Origin: Paludibaculum fermentans_A
Lineage (GTDB): Bacteria; Acidobacteriota; Terriglobia; Bryobacterales; Bryobacteraceae
NCBI RefSeq assembly: GCF_051172195.1
Contig: NZ_JBPJAQ010000001.1
Span: 1,674,001-1,738,000, forward strand
Reading direction: 5' to 3'
DNA: 64,000 nucleotides
The notes beneath the pieces are model-generated. The model ran no database searches, was not told the origin of the DNA, and worked only from the letters and a program-made list of their open reading frames with translations. Position 1 is the first letter of the stretch, and every line of letters begins with the position of its first letter. This document shows positions 33,665-44,200 of the stretch, in pieces. Made by a program: the position numbers and the translations under genes.

Positions 33665-36600
33665 CGCACCACCATGAGTGCCTGACCCGGGTGGACGATG
33701 GCTCCGGGGGTGCAACGGACTTCGACGACTTCGCAGGCAGCGGGTGCGGGCACGGCCACCTCCATCTTCATGGCCTCGAGGACCACGAGCGGGTCGCCCA
33801 CTTTCAGCTTCTGTCCGGGCTGCGCCTGGATCTTCCAGACGCTGGCGGTGATGGGGGAGCGGATGGAGCGGCAGCCTGCGGGCACGCTCTCCTCGGGCGG
33901 CGCGACGGGTGTGGGTTCTTCGATGTGTTCGGCCAGACCGGCGGCGGCCCAGCGTTCGCGCTCCGCGTGGAAGGCTTCCTGTTGTGTCGCCTTGAAGGCA
34001 GCGGCCTCTCCGGCGATCGACTGCAGGAAGGACTGATACTGGGCGAGGTGGAAGACGGCGGGCTCAGTACGCACGGTGTACTCGCCGTGGGGGAAGCCTT
34101 CGCGCATCTCCAGGAGTTCCTTGGCGGAGACGGGGTAGAAGCGGATCTGGTCGAAGAAGTCCAAGAGCCAGGGCTTGCCTTGCGTGAAGGAATCTGTAGT
34201 GCGCCAGGTGTTCCACATCTGGATGGTGCGTCCGACGAACTGATAGCCGCCGGGGCCTTCCATGCCGTAGACGCAGAGGTAGGCGCCACCGATGCCGACG
34301 GCGTTCTCCGGGGTCCAGGTGCGGGCCGGATTGTACTTGGTGGTGACCAGGCGATGGCGCGGATCGATGGGCGTCGCGACGGGCGCGCCGAGATAAACAT
34401 CGCCCAGGGCGAGGGTGAGATAGCTGGCATCGAAGACGATGCGGTGCACGTCGTCGACAGAGCCGAGACCGTTGATGCGGCGGATGAACTCGATGTTCCA
34501 GGGGCACCACGGGGCATCGGGCCGCACGGAACGCATGTACTTCTCGATGGCCAGGCGGGTGGCGGGGTCGTCCCAGGAGAGGGGCAGGTAGACGGTGCGC
34601 GAGGGCACCTCATCCACATTCTGGGCGGACGTGGCCGAGGCGCTGACGGCCTCCAGGATTTCTTCGCGGCGAATGCGGGCGGTGTCGTAGTGGATCTGCA
34701 GAGAGCGGATGCCGGGGGTTAGGTCGACGACCCCATTGAGGCGCTGCTTGCGGATCCAATCGGCCATGGCCTGCGCCTTGAGACGGAGGCCGAAGTCGAG
34801 GTGGGCGTCGCCGAATTCGACGAGGAGGTTGCGATCGCCATCGGCGCGGACAACGACTCCGGGCGCCTGTTGCAGGATGGCGGGTTCCGTGTTCACGCGT
34901 TGGAAGTGAACGGTGTCGCCGGCCTTGAGTTGCCCGATTTTCCAAAGTTCGTCGTGGACGATGGTGGCCGGACAGACGAACCCGCCGCAACTGGGGCCGT
35001 CGGGCCCGAGGATGATGGGCATGTCACCGGTGAAGTCGACAGTGCCGACAGCGTAGGCGTTGTCGTGGATGTTGGAAGGGTGGAGGCCGGCTTCGCCACC
35101 ATCGGGGCGGGCCCATTCGGGCTTGGGTCCGATGAGGCGGACGCCGGTGCGATCGGAATTGTAGTGGACCTTCCAGTGGGTCTCGAAGAAGCGGTCGATG
35201 TCGCGATGGGTGAAGAAGTCGGGTGCGCCGTGCGGGCCGTAGGTGACGCCAAGCGTCCAGTGGTGGTCGAACTGGGGGACGGACTTGGCGGGTTGGGGAT
35301 CAGAGGCGGCGGCGGTGCCGTAGTGGAGCAGATCGCCGGTGCGGAGGACGCGTCCGGCAGGACCGCCAAAGCGGCCGAGGATGAAGGTGCTGCGGCTGCC
35401 GAGGTATTCGGGAGCATCGATGCCGCCGCGGATGGCGAGGTAGGCGCGGGCTCCGGGTCCGCTGACGGCGCTCATTTCGAGAACAGAGCCGGCGCGGACT
35501 TCGACAGGCTGCCAGCGCGGAACGGGCGCACCGTCTAGCGTAGCTTCCATATTCGCTCCGGTGAGAGCGAAGATCGCACTGCTGTGGAACTTCAGCGTGG
35601 GGCCCAGCAGCGTGCATTCCAGCGCCGCCGCCGACGCTTCGTTGCCCACGAGTTCATTGGCTTCAGTGAACGATTTCCAGTCCATGGGCCCGGAGGGTGG
35701 AACACCGATGGCCCAATAGCCGAGACGGCCCGGGTAGTCCTGGACGGTGGTCTGGGTGCCGCCATCGATGACTTCCATCACGCGGGGCGCGTAGTGGAAC
35801 TCGCCGAGGAACCTGGTGGGGAAGCCGCCGGTGTGGAAGCGGGGCTCGGCGCAGATGGAGCGGAGGTAGTCGACATTGGTCTCGATGCCAGCGAGGCTGG
35901 TGGAGGCCAAGGCGGCCTGCATACGCTCGAGCGCCTCGGCGCGGTTGTCACCGCGGGTGATGATTTTGGCGACGAGCGGGTCGTAGTAGGGCGGGATGTC
36001 GGTGCCGGTTTCGACCCACGTTTCGACGCGGGCGTCAGTGGGGAACCTGACATCGGTGAGCAGGCCGGCGCTGGGCTGGAAGTTCTTGAGGGGAGACTCC
36101 GCGTAGATGCGCACCTGGATGGAGGCGCCCTGGGGGGTGAGTTCGCGGATGGGGTCTTCGCCGCCGGCGAGCCGTACCATCCATTCGACGAGATCGGCTC
36201 CGGTGACTTCTTCGGTGACGCCGTGCTCCACCTGCAGGCGGGTGTTCACTTCCAGGAAAAAGAACTCGCCGCGATCGCTGTCGTAGATGAACTCGACCGT
36301 GCCGGCTGACTGGTAAGAGACTTTCTTGCCCAGCCGGATGGCGGAGTCGAAGAGAGCTTTGCGGATTGCGTCGGTGAGGCCGGGGGCGGGGGTCTCCTCG
36401 ATGACTTTCTGGTTGCGCCGCTGGGCGGAACAGTCGCGTTCGCCGAGGGCGACGACGCGGCCCTGGCCGTCGCCGAAGATCTGAACTTCGATGTGGCGGG
36501 CATGTTCGACGAAGCGTTCGGCGTAGATGCCGGAGTCCTTGAAGTTGGCGCGGCTGAGGCGCTCGATGGCGGCGAAAGTGTCTTCGAGTTCCGCCTCGGT

Positions 36601-37101
36601 GTGGCAGAGGCGCATGCCGATGCCGCCGCCTCCGGCTGTGGACTTGAGCATCAGCGGGAAGCCGACTTCGGCGGCCGCGCGGGCTTCGGTGATGAGGGGT
36701 GTGCCGGGCAGGAGAGGGACTCCGCACGCCTGCGCCAGTTCACGGGCGCGGTGCTTGAGGCCGAACTCGACCATCTGCACGGGTGTGGGTCCTATGAAGA
36801 CGATGCCGGCCGCGGCACAAGCTTCGGCAAAGGCGGCGTTCTCGCTGAGGAAGCCGTAGCCGGGGTGGATCGCTTCGGCTCCGGTGCGGCGGGCGGCGTC
36901 GAGAACGGCGTCGACATCGAGGTAACTTTGTTGCGGCGGCGGGGGGCCGATCAACACCGCCTCGTCGGCCTGATGGACGTGGAGTGAGTGCTTGTCGGCT
37001 TCAGAGTACACGGCGACCGAGGCGATGCCCATGAGGCGCAGGGTACGGATGATGCGGCAGGCGATGGCGCCGCGATTGGCGATCAGAACTTTCCGGAACA
37101 C
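33661..37101 (-). CDS. Biotin-dependent urea/guanidine carboxylase, 1146 aa
   Basis: Domains in order: biotin carboxylase (1-445, with the glycine loop KSTAGGGGIGM at 153-163 and EVNTRLQVEHGVTE); carboxyltransferase built from the two allophanate-hydrolase-subunit-like (KipA/KipI) halves (about 470-1010, including GDMPIILGPDGPSCGGF); and a C-terminal biotinyl domain with the target Lys at about 1112 in EAMKMEV. It carboxylates urea or guanidine at the expense of ATP and bicarbonate. Homologues accompanied by two DUF1989 proteins, as here, have been reassigned as guanidine carboxylases. The start is GTG 37101, 5 bp after the DUF1989 gene. It feeds AtzF, with which it overlaps by 4 nt. Confidence 0.9.
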   Translation of the reverse strand: MFRKVLIANRGAIACRIIRTLRLMGIASVAVYSEADKHSLHVHQADEAVLIGPPPPQQSYLDVDAVLDAARRTGAEAIHPGYGFLSENAAFAEACAAAGIVFIGPTPVQMVEFGLKHRARELAQACGVPLLPGTPLITEARAAAEVGFPLMLKSTAGGGGIGMRLCHTEAELEDTFAAIERLSRANFKDSGIYAERFVEHARHIEVQIFGDGQGRVVALGERDCSAQRRNQKVIEETPAPGLTDAIRKALFDSAIRLGKKVSYQSAGTVEFIYDSDRGEFFFLEVNTRLQVEHGVTEEVTGADLVEWMVRLAGGEDPIRELTPQGASIQVRIYAESPLKNFQPSAGLLTDVRFPTDARVETWVETGTDIPPYYDPLVAKIITRGDNRAEALERMQAALASTSLAGIETNVDYLRSICAEPRFHTGGFPTRFLGEFHYAPRVMEVIDGGTQTTVQDYPGRLGYWAIGVPPSGPMDWKSFTEANELVGNEASAAALECTLLGPTLKFHSSAIFALTGANMEATLDGAPVPRWQPVEVRAGSVLEMSAVSGPGARAYLAIRGGIDAPEYLGSRSTFILGRFGGPAGRVLRTGDLLHYGTAAASDPQPAKSVPQFDHHWTLGVTYGPHGAPDFFTHRDIDRFFETHWKVHYNSDRTGVRLIGPKPEWARPDGGEAGLHPSNIHDNAYAVGTVDFTGDMPIILGPDGPSCGGFVCPATIVHDELWKIGQLKAGDTVHFQRVNTEPAILQQAPGVVVRADGDRNLLVEFGDAHLDFGLRLKAQAMADWIRKQRLNGVVDLTPGIRSLQIHYDTARIRREEILEAVSASATSAQNVDEVPSRTVYLPLSWDDPATRLAIEKYMRSVRPDAPWCPWNIEFIRRINGLGSVDDVHRIVFDASYLTLALGDVYLGAPVATPIDPRHRLVTTKYNPARTWTPENAVGIGGAYLCVYGMEGPGGYQFVGRTIQMWNTWRTTDSFTQGKPWLLDFFDQIRFYPVSAKELLEMREGFPHGEYTVRTEPAVFHLAQYQSFLQSIAGEAAAFKATQQEAFHAERERWAAAGLAEHIEEPTPVAPPEESVPAGCRSIRSPITASVWKIQAQPGQKLKVGDPLVVLEAMKMEVAVPAPAACEVVEVRCTPGAIVHPGQALMVVR

Positions 37102-37106
37102 CGGCT

Positions 37107-37766
37107 CTACTCAGCCTCCCAGATGAGCACGCGTGCCGGAGTGGGGTTGTACGCGTTGCAGGGATTGTTCAACTGCGGGCAGTTGGAGATGACGACGAGG
37201 GTGTCGCGATCGGCTTTCATTTCGACGTACTTGCCGGGGTCGGAGATGCCGTCTTCAAAGGTGAGGCGGCCTTCGGGGGTGACCGGCACGTTCATGAAGA
37301 AGTTTACGTTGTGACCGATGTCGCGTTTCTCCAGGATGCGGCCGTTGAGGTCGGGTTTCCACTTGAGAATCTGCTTAAGGAAGGTCTGCCGGCAGGCGTG
37401 CATGTAGCGTTTAGCGATGTCGTAGCGGACCATGTTTGATTCCTGCGAACAGGCTCCGCCGAGGGTGTCGTGGCGGCCGCAGGTGTCAGCGGTGATGGTC
37501 ATGAGGATATGGCCGTTTTGAGTCAGCAGGCGGGTGCCGGTGCTGAGGTAGACGTTGGCCTGGGCGCAGATTGTTTCGACGGCGGAGTAGCGATCGGCGT
37601 AATCGTGGGCATCGAAGAAGAAGGTGTCGACGGCCTGATTGCCTTCCAGGTCGACGATGCGGAAAGTTTGACCCTTCTTCACTTCGTGGATCCAGCCGTC
37701 GCCGGCCGGAATGGTCATGTCGAAGATTGCGTCGACGGGTTCGAGGGTGCTCTCAACGAGACTCAT
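37107..37766 (-). CDS. DUF1989 urea-carboxylase-associated protein 2 (carboxyguanidine deiminase subunit), 219 aa
   Basis: A DUF1989 protein with the family signatures FRIVDLEGNQAVDTFFFDA, TADTCGRHDTLGGACSQESN, GHNVNFFMNVPVTPEG and CPQLNNPCN. The last fits the UAAP2 type. UAAP1/UAAP2 pairs have been shown to form a carboxyguanidine deiminase that converts carboxyguanidine to allophanate. It overlaps its partner by 4 nt and lies 5 bp before the carboxylase, so a 1:1 complex is likely. Cytoplasmic, with no signal peptide. Confidence 0.88.
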   Translation of the reverse strand: MSLVESTLEPVDAIFDMTIPAGDGWIHEVKKGQTFRIVDLEGNQAVDTFFFDAHDYADRYSAVETICAQANVYLSTGTRLLTQNGHILMTITADTCGRHDTLGGACSQESNMVRYDIAKRYMHACRQTFLKQILKWKPDLNGRILEKRDIGHNVNFFMNVPVTPEGRLTFEDGISDPGKYVEMKADRDTLVVISNCPQLNNPCNAYNPTPARVLIWEAE

Positions 37767-38491
37767 GGGCGGGCCTCCGCACCGAAGTAGCGTTCAGTAA
37801 GGGTGAAGCCGCGGCCGTTCTCGGGGCGGGATACGCGGCAGGGGTCATCGGCCGCCGCAGGCGCGGCCTGGCCTACCGTGAGTTGAACGGGTTTGGGGGC
37901 GTAGACGGTGCCGGGTTCCATGGGGTGGTGATTGGCGGAGAGCAGCACGAGGACGTTCATCTCGGCTCGCAGTTCGACGTGGGCGCCGGGTTTGGAGTTG
38001 CCTGGTACGTAGTGCATGGAGCCGTCCGCTTCGACCTGCACTTTGCTGAAGAAGTTGACTGTGGGAGTGAGGTCGCGCGGACCGAGGGAGTATTTCGCGA
38101 GTTCCAGCAGCAGGCTCTCACGGCTGCTCTGCGTCCATTCGTTGCGATGGCGCTGATAGTCCTTCTCACCATACTTAGCGTGGACGATGGCGGCGTTGAG
38201 GGTGCCGCCGATGGGGTCGTGCCAACCTACGCTATCCGAGGTGATTGAGCACAAGATGTGGCCCATGTCGGAGTAGAGGACGAAGCCCTCAGTGAGCCGC
38301 GCGATATGCTGGGCTTTTAGCGTATCGGGCATGTTATAGCGCTCTTCCGGAAAGTCCGCGTTGTAGAAGAGCGCGCTGACATTCGCGCCGCCTTCGACAT
38401 CGGTCAACCGTAAAGCGGCGCCGCGCTTGAGGACGTAGGACCAGGTCTGCCCGCCGCGCAACTCCTCTTCCCAGAGAATCGATTGCATCAT
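37763..38491 (-). CDS. DUF1989 urea-carboxylase-associated protein 1 (carboxyguanidine deiminase subunit), 242 aa
   Basis: A second DUF1989 paralogue with the matching segments ALRLTDVEGGANVSALFYN, MGHILCSITSDSVGWHDPIGG, PTVNFFSKVQVEADGSM and LSANHHPM. Together with the downstream gene it should form the two-subunit carboxyguanidine deiminase. Two adjacent ATG codons (38491 and 38488) are possible starts, with AGGA a few bases upstream; a longer frame from 38512 adds residues without a visible ribosome site. It lies 36 bp after the beta-propeller gene. Confidence 0.87.
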   Translation of the reverse strand: MMQSILWEEELRGGQTWSYVLKRGAALRLTDVEGGANVSALFYNADFPEERYNMPDTLKAQHIARLTEGFVLYSDMGHILCSITSDSVGWHDPIGGTLNAAIVHAKYGEKDYQRHRNEWTQSSRESLLLELAKYSLGPRDLTPTVNFFSKVQVEADGSMHYVPGNSKPGAHVELRAEMNVLVLLSANHHPMEPGTVYAPKPVQLTVGQAAPAAADDPCRVSRPENGRGFTLTERYFGAEARP

Positions 38492-38527
38492 GAATCCTAT
38501 TCGACTACACAACCGCCAGGATTGCTG

Positions 38528-39532
38528 TCACTTGCCTCCGATCTTCGAAAGTTCCAGCCGCCAGATGTTCTGCTCACGCAGATTGGAGAGCCACACGGAG
38601 CCGTGGGCGAAGAGGATGGAGTCGCCGCCGGCGCCGGCGAACTGGATTGAGACCTTATTGGTTAAAGGATCGATGCGGGAGATGGGGATCTGGAAGACCG
38701 TGACCCAGACGGCGCCGCCGCCGGCCGAGATTTCGCCGCCGCCGCCGGGCACTCCGACGGGGATGGTCGCGACGGTTTTGCGGGTCTTGGGGTCTATTTT
38801 GGAGACGGTGCCATCGCCTTGATTCAGGGTCCAGACGAAGCCTTCGCCGACGGTGAGAAAGCGGGGTGCGGGGCCGACAGGAATGGAATCAGTGACCTTG
38901 TTCGTTTTGGGATCGATGCGCGAAACGAGGTTGCTCTTGGTGGAGGTGACCCAGACGGCGCCTTCGCCGAAGTCGGCTGTGAAGGAGCCTTCCGGCACGC
39001 TGACACTCGCGGTGACCGCATTCGTTTTCGGATCGATGCGGGCCACGGTATCGCCCTTTTCCCCGGTGGGCATCCAGACCGCTTCCTTGGAACAAGCGAT
39101 GCCGCCTTCGCTATCGGCGGGGCCCACGGGGATGGTGGCCACGACTTTCATGGTTTTGTCGTCGACGCGGGAGACGGTCTTGTCACCGCAGTTGGGGGCC
39201 CACACGCTCTTGAAGCCATAGGCGATGCCGCTGCACGGTTTCTGGCCGACTTCGACGGTGCCCTCGACGGCGTTGGTTTTGGCATTCAGCTTGGAGATGG
39301 AGTTTTTGGGTTTGTTCGAGACCCAGACGCCATCGGGTGAAGCCGTTGTCCAGTCGGGCACGCCGGGTACCGGGAATACGGCGAGCGGTGTGACCTCGGT
39401 CATCGGCTTCTGGACTTCCTTGATGCCGGGCTTGGGAGGCCGGGTGGGCCGTTGTTTCTTGGCTGCGCCTTCAGGCGGAGCAGATTGGCCCAGAAGCAGA
39501 CCACAGGCCAGGAAAAGACTCGCGAACTTCAT
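38528..39532 (-). CDS. Secreted YVTN/Vgb-like beta-propeller protein, 334 aa
   Basis: A signal peptide (MKFASLFLACGLLLGQS) is followed by about six to seven propeller repeats of about 40 residues, each with the pattern VSRIDPKTNKVTDSIPVG and a Trp-bearing strand such as AVWVTSTKSN. The fold matches YncE and virginiamycin-lyase-like propellers, but no enzyme residues can be assigned. It is inserted in the guanidine/urea operon between the SSS transporter (start and stop share one base, TAATG) and the DUF1989 pair, an unusual companion that could bind substrate in the periplasm. Confidence 0.8.
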   Translation of the reverse strand: MKFASLFLACGLLLGQSAPPEGAAKKQRPTRPPKPGIKEVQKPMTEVTPLAVFPVPGVPDWTTASPDGVWVSNKPKNSISKLNAKTNAVEGTVEVGQKPCSGIAYGFKSVWAPNCGDKTVSRVDDKTMKVVATIPVGPADSEGGIACSKEAVWMPTGEKGDTVARIDPKTNAVTASVSVPEGSFTADFGEGAVWVTSTKSNLVSRIDPKTNKVTDSIPVGPAPRFLTVGEGFVWTLNQGDGTVSKIDPKTRKTVATIPVGVPGGGGEISAGGGAVWVTVFQIPISRIDPLTNKVSIQFAGAGGDSILFAHGSVWLSNLREQNIWRLELSKIGGK

Positions 39533-40968
39533 TACCCCTCCAACGCCTCACCGAACGATTCATCGAGCGACCGGGCCGTGACCGGGGCTCCTTGTGTAGC
39601 CAAGCATACCGTCAAAAACACCACCAGGCTGATGACCGGCGGCAGCAGGGTGTCGAGGCCTGCCAACTGGGGTGGCATCGTGAAGTGGCAGACGGCGCGG
39701 GCCAGTGTACCGGAAAGGATGCTGGCGATCGCGCCGCTGGAGTTGGCCTTGCTCCAGTAAACACCGAAGAATAGCGGGATCACGCAGCCGGCGAAGACGA
39801 TGTCGAACGCGATGACGAGCAGGATGCCCGGCTCGGGTCGAACGTAGGCAATCCAGGCCGCGGCGATGGCCGTAGGCAGGGCTAACGCACGCGACAGGAA
39901 GAGCATGAAGTCGTCATCGAGGCTGCGCTGGCTCCAGCGCTGGAACAGGTTTCTCGCGGCGACTACGGAGATGACGAGCATGGCGCCGTTGGCGGTGGAC
40001 ATCGAGGCTCCGAGCACACCGACGAAGACCATGATGCCGATGATGAGCGGCAGATGCGAAGAAGCAAACATCGGCAGCACCATTCGGGGATCGTCCACTT
40101 TGCCGAGAGTGGCTACGGCGGCCAGGCTCAGCACCGTGCAGCAGAGGCCGATGACGAGGGTCCAGCCGCCTGCATAGTAGCAGCCGCGCCGCGCAGTTTC
40201 GGGGGAGCGCGCGGAGAAGACGCGCTCCATAAAGTCGAGCGCCATCGCGTTTCCGAAGGCCAGGGAGATGATGGTGGCCCAGTTTGCCAGGCTGCCGCCC
40301 TTCACGCTGGTGAGGGCCGACAAACTGGTGGTGGCTGCCGGCACGCGCGCCATGATTGCGGTCCAATCCTGTGTCCAGAGTACGTAGCCCGCGGCTAGGA
40401 CAAACCCGACGATGGCGACGTGAATCTGAAAGAAATCAGTCCAGATCGCGGCATAGAGGCCGCCTGCGATGGTGTAGAGGAAAATCACGCTGGTGGCGAT
40501 GATGAGGCAAACGCCATAGCCCCAGCCGCTCACTACGGAAAGGATCCAGGCCACAGCGCTCAAGTTGCCGGCCACGAGCACGATGAAGCAGACGATCGTG
40601 AGCATGGAGGTGAGTAGTTCGGCGTGCTTGGAGTAGCGGCGATAAAAGAATTCGGGCAGTGTGAGCAGATCCAGCTTGTTGAGCGGTGCAGCCAGAAACC
40701 GGCCGACAACGAAAAGGCTCAACGCCAAGCCCAGTGGTATGGCCGCCCCCGCCCAGAGATTACTGGAGTAGGCCAGCGCAACATTTCCGAGTGTCGCGTT
40801 GCCATCGATCGCCTGAGCAGCCAGCGCAGTGCCCACCACGATGAAGGGCATCGATTTGCCGCACACCGTATAACGCTTGCTGGAACCCTGCACCTGGGTG
40901 TAGGTATACAACCCAATGCACAAAGAAATGGCCATGAATATCACGACCGGCCAGAACATGACCGACAT
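39532..40968 (-). CDS. Sodium:solute symporter (SSS family), 478 aa
   Basis: About 13 membrane helices with SSS-family landmarks: the early region VCGKSMPFIVVGTALAAQAIDGNATLG and the segment AGGLYAAIWTDFFQIHVAIVG, which corresponds to the core sodium-binding helices. It probably brings the operon's nitrogen compound into the cell with sodium; urea, guanidine, purine and amino-acid carriers all occur in this family. It is the first gene of the operon leading to allophanate hydrolase, and its stop overlaps the propeller start by one base. Confidence 0.85.
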   Translation of the reverse strand: MSVMFWPVVIFMAISLCIGLYTYTQVQGSSKRYTVCGKSMPFIVVGTALAAQAIDGNATLGNVALAYSSNLWAGAAIPLGLALSLFVVGRFLAAPLNKLDLLTLPEFFYRRYSKHAELLTSMLTIVCFIVLVAGNLSAVAWILSVVSGWGYGVCLIIATSVIFLYTIAGGLYAAIWTDFFQIHVAIVGFVLAAGYVLWTQDWTAIMARVPAATTSLSALTSVKGGSLANWATIISLAFGNAMALDFMERVFSARSPETARRGCYYAGGWTLVIGLCCTVLSLAAVATLGKVDDPRMVLPMFASSHLPLIIGIMVFVGVLGASMSTANGAMLVISVVAARNLFQRWSQRSLDDDFMLFLSRALALPTAIAAAWIAYVRPEPGILLVIAFDIVFAGCVIPLFFGVYWSKANSSGAIASILSGTLARAVCHFTMPPQLAGLDTLLPPVISLVVFLTVCLATQGAPVTARSLDESFGEALEG

Positions 40969-41255
40969 GGCAGAGGTGTCCTTACGATGTTGGATTTTGG
41001 AGATCGCAGACGACAGAGCCCAGTGGCCGATGACGGGGGGAGCCCGCGGACAGTGCGGGTAAGTGGATTTAGTCTAGCGCATTTCCTGTTGACTTTGTAA
41101 CGCGAGTAACGCAAACTTTTGTGAACCTGGGTCATTCAACTCGTCAGCCAAAGACGTCCGGCCAAATACCCTGCTCGTGTTCTCCCCGTAGAGCCTAGTG
41201 TTCCCGTCATGGGCCCAATCCAAGTCCGTTCGAATCAAAAATAGGGGACGTACAC
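40969..41255. promoter_or_regulatory. Divergent promoter region, SSS operon and second TonB receptor
   Basis: This 287-bp gap must hold promoters for both directions. On the minus strand TTACAA and TAGACT with 18 bp spacing (plus-strand span 41071-41100) is a weak sigma-70 candidate for the transporter operon. On the plus strand TTGACT (41089-41094) overlaps it, but its -10 is poor. I looked for guanidine riboswitch sequence in both orientations and saw none. Confidence 0.4.
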
Positions 41256-44200
41256 GTGTATCGATTGCTGCTCTTACTCGCGGTGATGCTTCTGCCATTA
41301 GCCGCTCAAACCAGCTCAGTTCAGGGGACAGTCAGTGATTCTCAAGGGGCCACCGTTCCCAACGCCATCGTCAATATCACCAATACCGAGACGTCTGCCG
41401 CGCGCAAGACGGTGACCAACGACTCAGGCTCGTATTCGTTCGTACAACTGCCTCCGGGCCACTATCGCGTGGAAGCGCAGGCACCGGGTTTTCGCACCCA
41501 ACTGCAGCAGGTGCAACTGCAGATCAACGTCCCTCTCACTCTGAACATCAAGATGGAATTGGGCCTCGTTACGGAGACGGTCAGCGTGGAGGCAGATGCG
41601 ACTTCCGTTAACACGCAGAATGCGACCGTGGGCAGCCCGTTTACACAGACGCAAATCCGTCAGTTGCCACTGCAAACAAGAAACGTGGTGGAGCTGTTGA
41701 GCCTGCAGCCGGGCGTTACATCGCAAGGCAACGTAATGGGCGCAAAGCGGGACCAGAACAACGTCACGCTGGATGGCGTCGATGTGAACGACAACCAGAG
41801 CGCCGGCACTTCGAACGATGATCGCGGCTTCTTCGCCGCGCTGCCGGTGCCGCTGGATTCGGTGCAGGAGTTCCGTGTGACTGTGGCTGGACAGGGCGCC
41901 GACCAGGGCCGCTCGGCCGGAGGCCAGGTGGCACTCGTGACGAAGAGCGGATCGAACCAGTATCACGGCTCGCTGTATGAGTTTCATCGCAATGTGAAGA
42001 CGGCCGCGAACGACTGGTTCAGCAACCGCGCCGGCATCCCGCGTGAGAACCTGATCCGCAATCTCTACGGCGCGTCCGTGGGCGGAAAGATCATCAAGGA
42101 TCGTGCGTTCTTCTTCTTCAACTGGGAAGAGCGCAAGGACCGATCGGCCAGTGCGCAAAGCCGCGCGGTGCCCACGGAGACGATGAAGGCGGGCACGGTG
42201 CGATTCCGCATGAACAACGGCCAGGTTGGAGAGCTGAGCCCGCAGGAGTTGAAGGCCGTGGATCCGCTGGGTCTCGGCTCATCGCAGACGATGCTCGACA
42301 TCATGAAGCAGTATCCGGTGGGCAACGACCTGGCGGGCGGCGCGGATCGTGGATTGAACTTTTCGCTGTACCGCTTCAACGCTCCGCTGACGCGCAACGA
42401 CCGGGCACTGGTTTCGAAGATGGATTTCAACCTGGACCGCAGTGCGAAGCACACGTTGATGTTGCGCGGTACGTTGGCGGACAACTCGCGCGACCAGGTG
42501 CTGGCGCAATTCCCGGGGCAGGATGCGGCGGCGCGCAACCTGGATAATTCGAAGGGCCTGGCGGCGCGCTACACCGCCGTTATTTCGCCCACGATCGTAA
42601 ACGTACTGAGCTACGGCTATACGCGGCTGGGCATCGCGCAGTCCGGGACGCCCGGGCCGTCGATCACCTTCGGTACGCTGGCCACGCTGCAGAACTACAC
42701 CCGCGGGTTCGGACGGTTCATTCCCACGCAGAACCTGGCCAACGATACAACGTGGATGAAGGGCACCCACACGGTGCAGTACGGGGTCAACTTCCGCTTC
42801 ATCCAAAACGACCGCAATTCGTTCACGACGTCCTATCCCAGCTACAGCTTCAGCCGCAACACGCTGCGCGGCCTGGGTTCAGACATCACGGATTCGATCA
42901 ACGGCTATATCCGGACGAAGTACGGCAGCTCGTCGCTGGCACTGTCCGAAGCGACGCAGGTGACGAATGCGATGGGCGCGCTGCTGGGCATCGTGAATCA
43001 GTACAGTGTGACCTACAACTTCGGCCGTGATGGCAAGGCGGTGCCGGTGGGCGACCCCATCTCACGCAGCTTCGCCACAAAGGAGTATGAGTTCTATGTG
43101 CAGGACTCCTGGAAGGTGCGCAAGGACCTGACGCTGACATACGGCCTGCGTTACGGCAGTTTCCAGGTGCCGTACGAAAAGAACGGTGTACAGGTGGTGC
43201 CGACGGTGGACCTGGAGCAGTACTTCGCGGAACGCGTGGGCGCCTCCATGGCCGGTGTCTCGGGCGCCACGATGCCGAACGCGTCGTTGACTTACGCGCT
43301 GGGCGGGCCGGTGAACAACGGCCGCGGCTGGTTTGGCCGTGACAACAACAATTGGGCTCCGCGTTTCGGCTTCGCGTATGCTCCGGTGAGCGACAGCTTC
43401 TGGGGACGCCTGTTCGGCAAAGGCAGCGTGCTGCGCGGCGGTGCGGCGATGCTGTATGACCGGTATGGCAGCGACATGGTGGTGAACTTCGACCAGTCCG
43501 GTTCTCCTGGGTTGGCGACGCAGGTGACGCAGCCGAGGAACACGAACTTCAGCGACTCGGCGCGGTATACAGGCGGCAGCCTGCCGACCCTGCCGGCGGC
43601 TCCGGTGAACAGCGGGTTCCCTTATACTCCGCCGACGATCCTGGGCGGCTTCAACTCCAACACGGGTGTGGCTGCGCACCTGGTGGCTCCGTACTCGTTC
43701 CTGCTCAATCTGAGCTATGCGCGGGAGACGAAGGCGGGCATCACGGTGGAAGTGGGCTATGCCGGCCGCATGTCCCGCAAGGGGCTGCTGCAGCAGGATT
43801 TCTTCCAACCATTGACGGAGTTCAAGGATCCGAAGTCCGGCCAGACCTGGTCGCAGGCGGCCGGAATCCTGCGGAACTACTATGAGCAGGGCATCACGCC
43901 CGCGCAGGTGAAGGCGAACCCAGGCATCATCCCCAAGGTTCCCTTCTTCGAGAACATGTTCCCCGGCGCTGCCGGGTATGAGTTTGCGGGCAGCCCCACG
44001 GCGAACTACTTCTTCACCACGTATGGGACGTATGCAGGCAGCGATCTGGACGCCCTCAACGATATGGATCGCGAACGGCAGACGGACGGCAGCTGCATCT
44101 CGGTGCTGGGTTGCAATACCTTCTTCCCGTTGCAGAATGCGGGCATGCGGGTGTGGGTGAACGCCAACAACTCCAGCTACAACGCGGGCACGCTGGTGGT

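Noticed and set aside
38492..38527. Possible riboswitch in the gap before the DUF1989 pair
   Set aside because: The gap is only 36 bp, too short for a guanidine aptamer plus expression platform.
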